Assembly: GCA_012513545.1 (NCBI GenBank)
Contig: JAAZCB010000280.1
Coordinates: 1 to 8,605, forward strand
From: Clostridiaceae bacterium
GTDB taxonomy: Bacteria > Bacillota_A > Clostridia > Acetivibrionales > Acetivibrionaceae
Direction: 5' to 3'
DNA length: 8,605 nucleotides
The translations under genes were made by a program, and so were the position numbers. Below are positions 6,615-8,605 of the stretch, in pieces. The number at the start of each line of letters is the position of its first letter. Positions within the stretch are counted from its first letter, which is position 1. Under the pieces are notes generated by a model that ran no database searches, was not told where the DNA came from, and saw nothing but the letters and a program-made list of their open reading frames with translations.

Positions 6615-7208
6615 TTATTCTATCTTTTTTACTGAATAAATGCCTCTGTCATTAAACCATTCTCCGCCAAATACATATAAATTTTGATGACCATCTATAA
6701 GCAATCCAAAATCAGCATATGAATTATTCTCATGTTTTTTTAATCCAATATCTAAAATATTCTCACCTAAAGAGTCTATCTCCGACCAAATCATATTATA
6801 CCTATTTCCAAAATCATACAAACTTAATTCTTCTATTGTATCACAAACATATTCGGTACCATTTAAAAGAACACTCAAATCCTCATTAATAACAAGATTT
6901 TTGCCGATAAGTTCTCTGTCAGATTCATCGGAATCCCTTGAAAACCTAGCACGATCACGATAAAGTAAACTAACAACTTCCCATTTCCCATGATATTCTT
7001 TGATTTTCTTCATATTTTCATTACTTAAATTAGAATTATTGTCATTCTTCTTCTTATCTGCTTCTGATAAATTAATAGAACTCTTGGTTTCCTTTATTTC
7101 TTCTGCATTTTTATAATCTTTGTTTTTTATTATATTGCAACCTGTTGTATGTGTTAAAAGTATGATAAAAAAAGCAACTAGTAAAATTTTCAAATTCTTA
7201 TTCAACAC
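6615..7208 (-). CDS. Lipoprotein, predicted immunity protein for the RHS-lysozyme toxin
   Basis: The product is 197 residues from the GTG at 7208, which has GGGGAGG 8 nt upstream. The frame extends to a TTG at 7244, but that adds 12 residues in front of an otherwise clean signal peptide and has no ribosome site. From GTG the protein begins MLNKNLKILL, then a hydrophobic core and THTTGC, a lipobox with the lipidated cysteine at 24 (Thr rather than Leu at -3). Residues 25-70 are a charged, Asn- and Lys-rich tether. Residues 72-197 form a small domain, probably beta-rich, with GKWEVVSLLYRD, LIGKNLVINEDLSVLLNGTE and a final FNDRGIYSVKKI; its pattern suggests a lipocalin-like barrel, but no family is certain. 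It sits 51 nt after the RHS gene with no terminator between. A surface lipoprotein behind a peptidoglycan-cutting toxin fits an immunity role. That role is inferred from position and cell location. Confidence 0.7.
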   Translation of the reverse strand: MLNKNLKILLVAFFIILLTHTTGCNIIKNKDYKNAEEIKETKSSINLSEADKKKNDNNSNLSNENMKKIKEYHGKWEVVSLLYRDRARFSRDSDESDRELIGKNLVINEDLSVLLNGTEYVCDTIEELSLYDFGNRYNMIWSEIDSLGENILDIGLKKHENNSYADFGLLIDGHQNLYVFGGEWFNDRGIYSVKKIE

Positions 7209-7216
7209 AAATTTTA

Positions 7217-7223
7217 CCTCCCC
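7217..7223 (-). promoter_or_regulatory. Start-deciding ribosome binding site of the lipoprotein gene
   Basis: GGGGAGG on the minus strand, 8 nt before the GTG at 7208 and downstream of the alternative TTG at 7244. It fixes the shorter start and the canonical signal peptide. Confidence 0.75.
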
Positions 7224-7259
7224 GATTTCGTTTAAATTTCCCAACTTTACACATAAGAG

Positions 7260-7511
7260 TTATTTCAATTGTGAATAATTATACTCCCTAATATATTTAT
7301 CTTTCTCAAATCCCATAAATATTTGGTAGCGATCGTTCATTCGTGCAATAGTCCCACGGGCAGCCTTACTGCCCATGTACATTGAAAATGCTTCTTTTGT
7401 TGCTTTTTCACTATAATCACCTTTTTTAATGAAATCTCTCATGGTTGTTCGAGCCTCCTTATCATTTTCTGACCAACTATACTCCCCAAATTGATAAGTA
7501 AAATCTAACAT
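7260..7511 (-). CDS. C-terminal lobe of the lysozyme domain (in-frame continuation after the second TAG)
   Basis: The ATG at 7511 is internal. The same frame begins directly after the TAG with FDAMLDFTYQFG, which matches the QFDALVSFxFNxG helix of GH24 lysozymes and continues the sequence that ends in YLTQG upstream. The rest, including AFSMYMGSK, GTIARMNDRYQIFMGF and the terminal EYNYSQLK, corresponds to the last helices of that fold. The only candidate ribosome site, AAGGG, lies 12 nt before the ATG and contributes to the upstream coding sequence. This is best read as the last 86 codons of the RHS-lysozyme gene, not a separate protein. It ends 51 nt before the lipoprotein start. Confidence 0.6.
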   Translation of the reverse strand: MLDFTYQFGEYSWSENDKEARTTMRDFIKKGDYSEKATKEAFSMYMGSKAARGTIARMNDRYQIFMGFEKDKYIREYNYSQLK

Positions 7512-7520
7512 CGCATCAAA

Positions 7521-8387
7521 CTACCCTTGTGTTAAATATATATTGTTTTTCTTTAACATTGGTACAAAAGTTGTGTTCAACATTTTATTCAAATCTTTAT
7601 CAAATAGCTCTTGTGCTTTTTCTTTAGTAATGCCATTTTGAAATTCTTTAAATTCTGCAGAATTAGCATATACCTTGTGTCCCCAACCAATCGTCCAATC
7701 AGGATTGCTTGAAGGTGGTTTTCCTATGCCTACACTAGCATCATACAAAGTGAGTGAAAAACCTTCATAATCTTTTTTAAAGTCAATTATTAGTTGGCTT
7801 GGTGTAAGTATTTGAGCATTACCCGTCCCCTTAATGGAAGGAGATTCGGAAGGTGATATACTTTTTCCTACATCACTAGTTCTCTTGATCTTTTCATTTT
7901 GAATACGGTTAATCTGATTTTCATAATGGTTATAACTATAAATTATTCTCCTTAATTCAATAACATCCTCCATAGTACCACCATCTTTTTTGCCTAAATA
8001 ATCGTCAATTAATTCTTTATGATACGAATTCTCATATGCATCGGTACTTTTTAGTGCCTGTCGTGCAGCATTTGCTGTTTTATGTGCTTCATTTTGAGCA
8101 TCTGTTCTTGTATGTCTCCTTGGGTCAACAGACCATAAGCTGTCTCGCCATTCCTGCTCTTTTTCATATACCTCTTTGGCGGATATTATTTCATCAAGTA
8201 AATCTATTGCTGATTTTTCTGAGTACCCAGTTGGGTCTACATACATTATAGGTTCATTATGGCAGTAAGTATACAAATTCAAGCTGAGCGGATCTGCCGC
8301 ATTACCCCAATATGTATCCTCCTGCAAGAACCTTGCAATCGTTGGGTCGTACATCCTCGCATTGAGGTAATACAGTCCTGTTTGCAC
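7521..8387 (-). CDS. RHS core end plus N-terminal half of a GH24 lysozyme domain (fragment between the two stops)
   Basis: This 288-codon stretch can begin at GTG 8387, but no ribosome binding site precedes it and it starts inside a conserved RHS motif, so it is a fragment rather than a gene. Residues 2-54 are the end of the RHS core up to DPTGY. Residues 55-175 are a charged, probably helical linker. Residues 176-190 are rich in Ser, Pro and Gly. The lysozyme-like part starts near 195. DFKKDYEGFSLTLYD carries the likely catalytic Glu208 and Asp216, and WTIGWGHK (231-238) carries Thr232, matching the Glu-Asp-Thr triad of T4-type lysozymes. A GKPPSSNPD segment makes the loop between Asp216 and Thr232 longer than in T4. 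GITKEKAQELFDKDL follows. The stretch stops after YLTQG, exactly where the family has LTQxQFDALV. All catalytic residues precede the stop, but the C-terminal lobe is lost. Confidence 0.65.
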   Translation of the reverse strand: MQTGLYYLNARMYDPTIARFLQEDTYWGNAADPLSLNLYTYCHNEPIMYVDPTGYSEKSAIDLLDEIISAKEVYEKEQEWRDSLWSVDPRRHTRTDAQNEAHKTANAARQALKSTDAYENSYHKELIDDYLGKKDGGTMEDVIELRRIIYSYNHYENQINRIQNEKIKRTSDVGKSISPSESPSIKGTGNAQILTPSQLIIDFKKDYEGFSLTLYDASVGIGKPPSSNPDWTIGWGHKVYANSAEFKEFQNGITKEKAQELFDKDLNKMLNTTFVPMLKKNNIYLTQG

Positions 8388-8410
8388 AACTATGCCGTTT
8401 TCAACTTTTT
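8378..8410 (-). repeat. 33-bp in-frame insertion within the RHS core motif
   Basis: On the minus strand a 33-bp unit running from AAAAAGTTG to CAAACAG separates YQYDK-TAG-T from GLYYLNARMYDP, two halves normally adjacent in RHS proteins (YDxETGLYY). The unit is bounded by a 4-bp direct repeat, ACAG (8414-8411 and 8381-8378). Removing one unit restores D-K-TAG-T-G-L exactly. The added residues are EKVENGIVVQT. Confidence 0.5.
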
Positions 8411-8414
8411 CTGT

Positions 8415-8605
8415 CTACTTATCATACTGGTAGCCTGCATAGGTTATGTTATTGTCTGCATTCCCGGTCCTCTCAAGAATATTGCCGAAGGCATCATAAT
8501 AGTATGTTCCCTGGACAGCTCCGCTTCCATCGATCAGTACTGTTACATCTGCATGCCCGTTGTACAGGTAATAAAGGGTTGTTGTCTGGTCTATTGTTCT
8601 GTTGA
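8415..8605 (-). CDS. RHS repeat protein, upstream segment ending at the first TAG
   Basis: This piece is open from the right edge to TAG at 8415-8417, with about 62 codons visible. It shows textbook RHS/YD-repeat sequence: LYYLYNGHADVTVLIDGSG, TYYYDAFGNILERTG, and ITYAGYQYDK just before the stop. In RHS proteins the last phrase normally runs straight on into ETGLYYLNARYYDP, so the stop falls inside a conserved motif. If read as it stands, the upstream protein would lose the end of its core and the whole toxin tip. Base composition is higher than in the downstream lipoprotein gene (28 G+C of 60 at 8461-8520 against 13 of 60 at 7021-7080). Confidence 0.65.
   Translation of the reverse strand, partial: NRTIDQTTTLYYLYNGHADVTVLIDGSGAVQGTYYYDAFGNILERTGNADNNITYAGYQYDK

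Larger units (their letters stand above)
7260..8605 (-). pseudogene. RHS-repeat polymorphic toxin with GH24 lysozyme tip, interrupted by two in-frame TAG codons
   Basis: One continuous reading frame runs from the right edge to the TAA at 7260, broken only by TAG at 8415-8417 and TAG at 7521-7523. In order it encodes: RHS repeat sequence (NGHADVTVLIDGSGAVQGTY, then YYYDAFGNI and YAGYQYDK), the first TAG, an 11-codon insertion, the end of the RHS core (QTGLYYLNARMYDP, FLQEDTYWG, then DPLSLNLYTYCHN and DPTGY), a helical linker, and a phage-type lysozyme domain split by the second TAG. In this family the RHS core forms a shell around a C-terminal toxin, and the region after DPxG varies between strains. 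The lysozyme tip would cleave peptidoglycan. The 5' end, including any secretion signal, lies outside the window. The gene is either inactive or, if the stops are sequencing errors, an intact toxin. Homology is clear; functional status is not. Confidence 0.7.

Noticed and set aside
8036..8251. 71-codon plus-strand frame opposite the RHS tail
   Set aside because: Antisense to clear RHS coding sequence, no ribosome site, no recognisable product.
7260..8605. Genome-wide amber recoding (for example suppression as Gln or pyrrolysine) to explain both TAG codons
   Set aside because: The MBOAT gene ends at TAG directly after a typical family C-terminus, so TAG serves as an ordinary stop here; simple decay or sequence error is more economical.
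1..8605. CRISPR array, tRNA, rRNA or c-di-GMP riboswitch
   Set aside because: No regularly spaced repeats, no cloverleaf-like or rRNA-like sequence, and no recognisable riboswitch core was seen on either strand by eye, including the leaders of the acylation and RHS loci.

Overview
The window looks like chromosomal DNA of a low-GC Gram-positive anaerobe of the class Clostridia. This is inferred from the AT-rich sequence, strong AGGAGG-type ribosome binding sites, GTG and TTG starts, short UTRs with sigma-A-like promoters, a lipoprotein signal peptide and clostridial-type RHS repeats. A genus cannot be assigned from the sequence alone.

Layout, left to right. (1) 2-679 (+): the C-terminal part of a radical SAM protein with a SPASM-type cysteine cluster, cut by the left edge. 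A consensus-like promoter (687-714) follows it with no convincing gene behind it, and a stem-loop (832-857) separates it from the convergent next gene. (2) 862-2280 (-): a lipase of the alpha/beta-hydrolase fold carried on an unusual N-terminal membrane domain, with its own extended -10 promoter. (3) 2474-3808 (-) and 3850-5268 (-): a DHHW/AlgX-like protein and an MBOAT/AlgI-like O-acyltransferase, 41 nt apart, forming a polysaccharide O-acylation pair transcribed with the MBOAT gene first. The MBOAT start is best placed at a TTG that has its own GAGG. (4) 5284-5821: a non-coding divergent intergenic region. (5) 5822-6232 (+): a small unrecognised polytopic membrane protein, followed by a Rho-independent terminator. 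(6) 6233-6614: non-coding, holding a second terminator that faces the other way and a possible IS66-type end. (7) 6615-8605 (-): the most interesting locus. An RHS-repeat gene, cut by the right edge, ends in a phage-type (GH24) lysozyme domain, and a lipoprotein gene lies 51 nt downstream of it.

How locus (7) fits together: an RHS core followed by a variable toxin tip and then a small downstream gene is the standard polymorphic-toxin layout. Here the tip is predicted to cut peptidoglycan and the downstream product is predicted to sit on the outer face of the membrane, which is where immunity to such a toxin would be needed. The RHS frame is interrupted by two in-frame TAG codons (8415-8417 and 7521-7523), both explainable as single changes in conserved motifs, and it carries a 33-bp in-frame insertion at the first. 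The toxin therefore looks like a decayed or phase-broken copy with its downstream lipoprotein still intact. TAG is also used as the genuine stop of the MBOAT gene, so amber recoding is unlikely.
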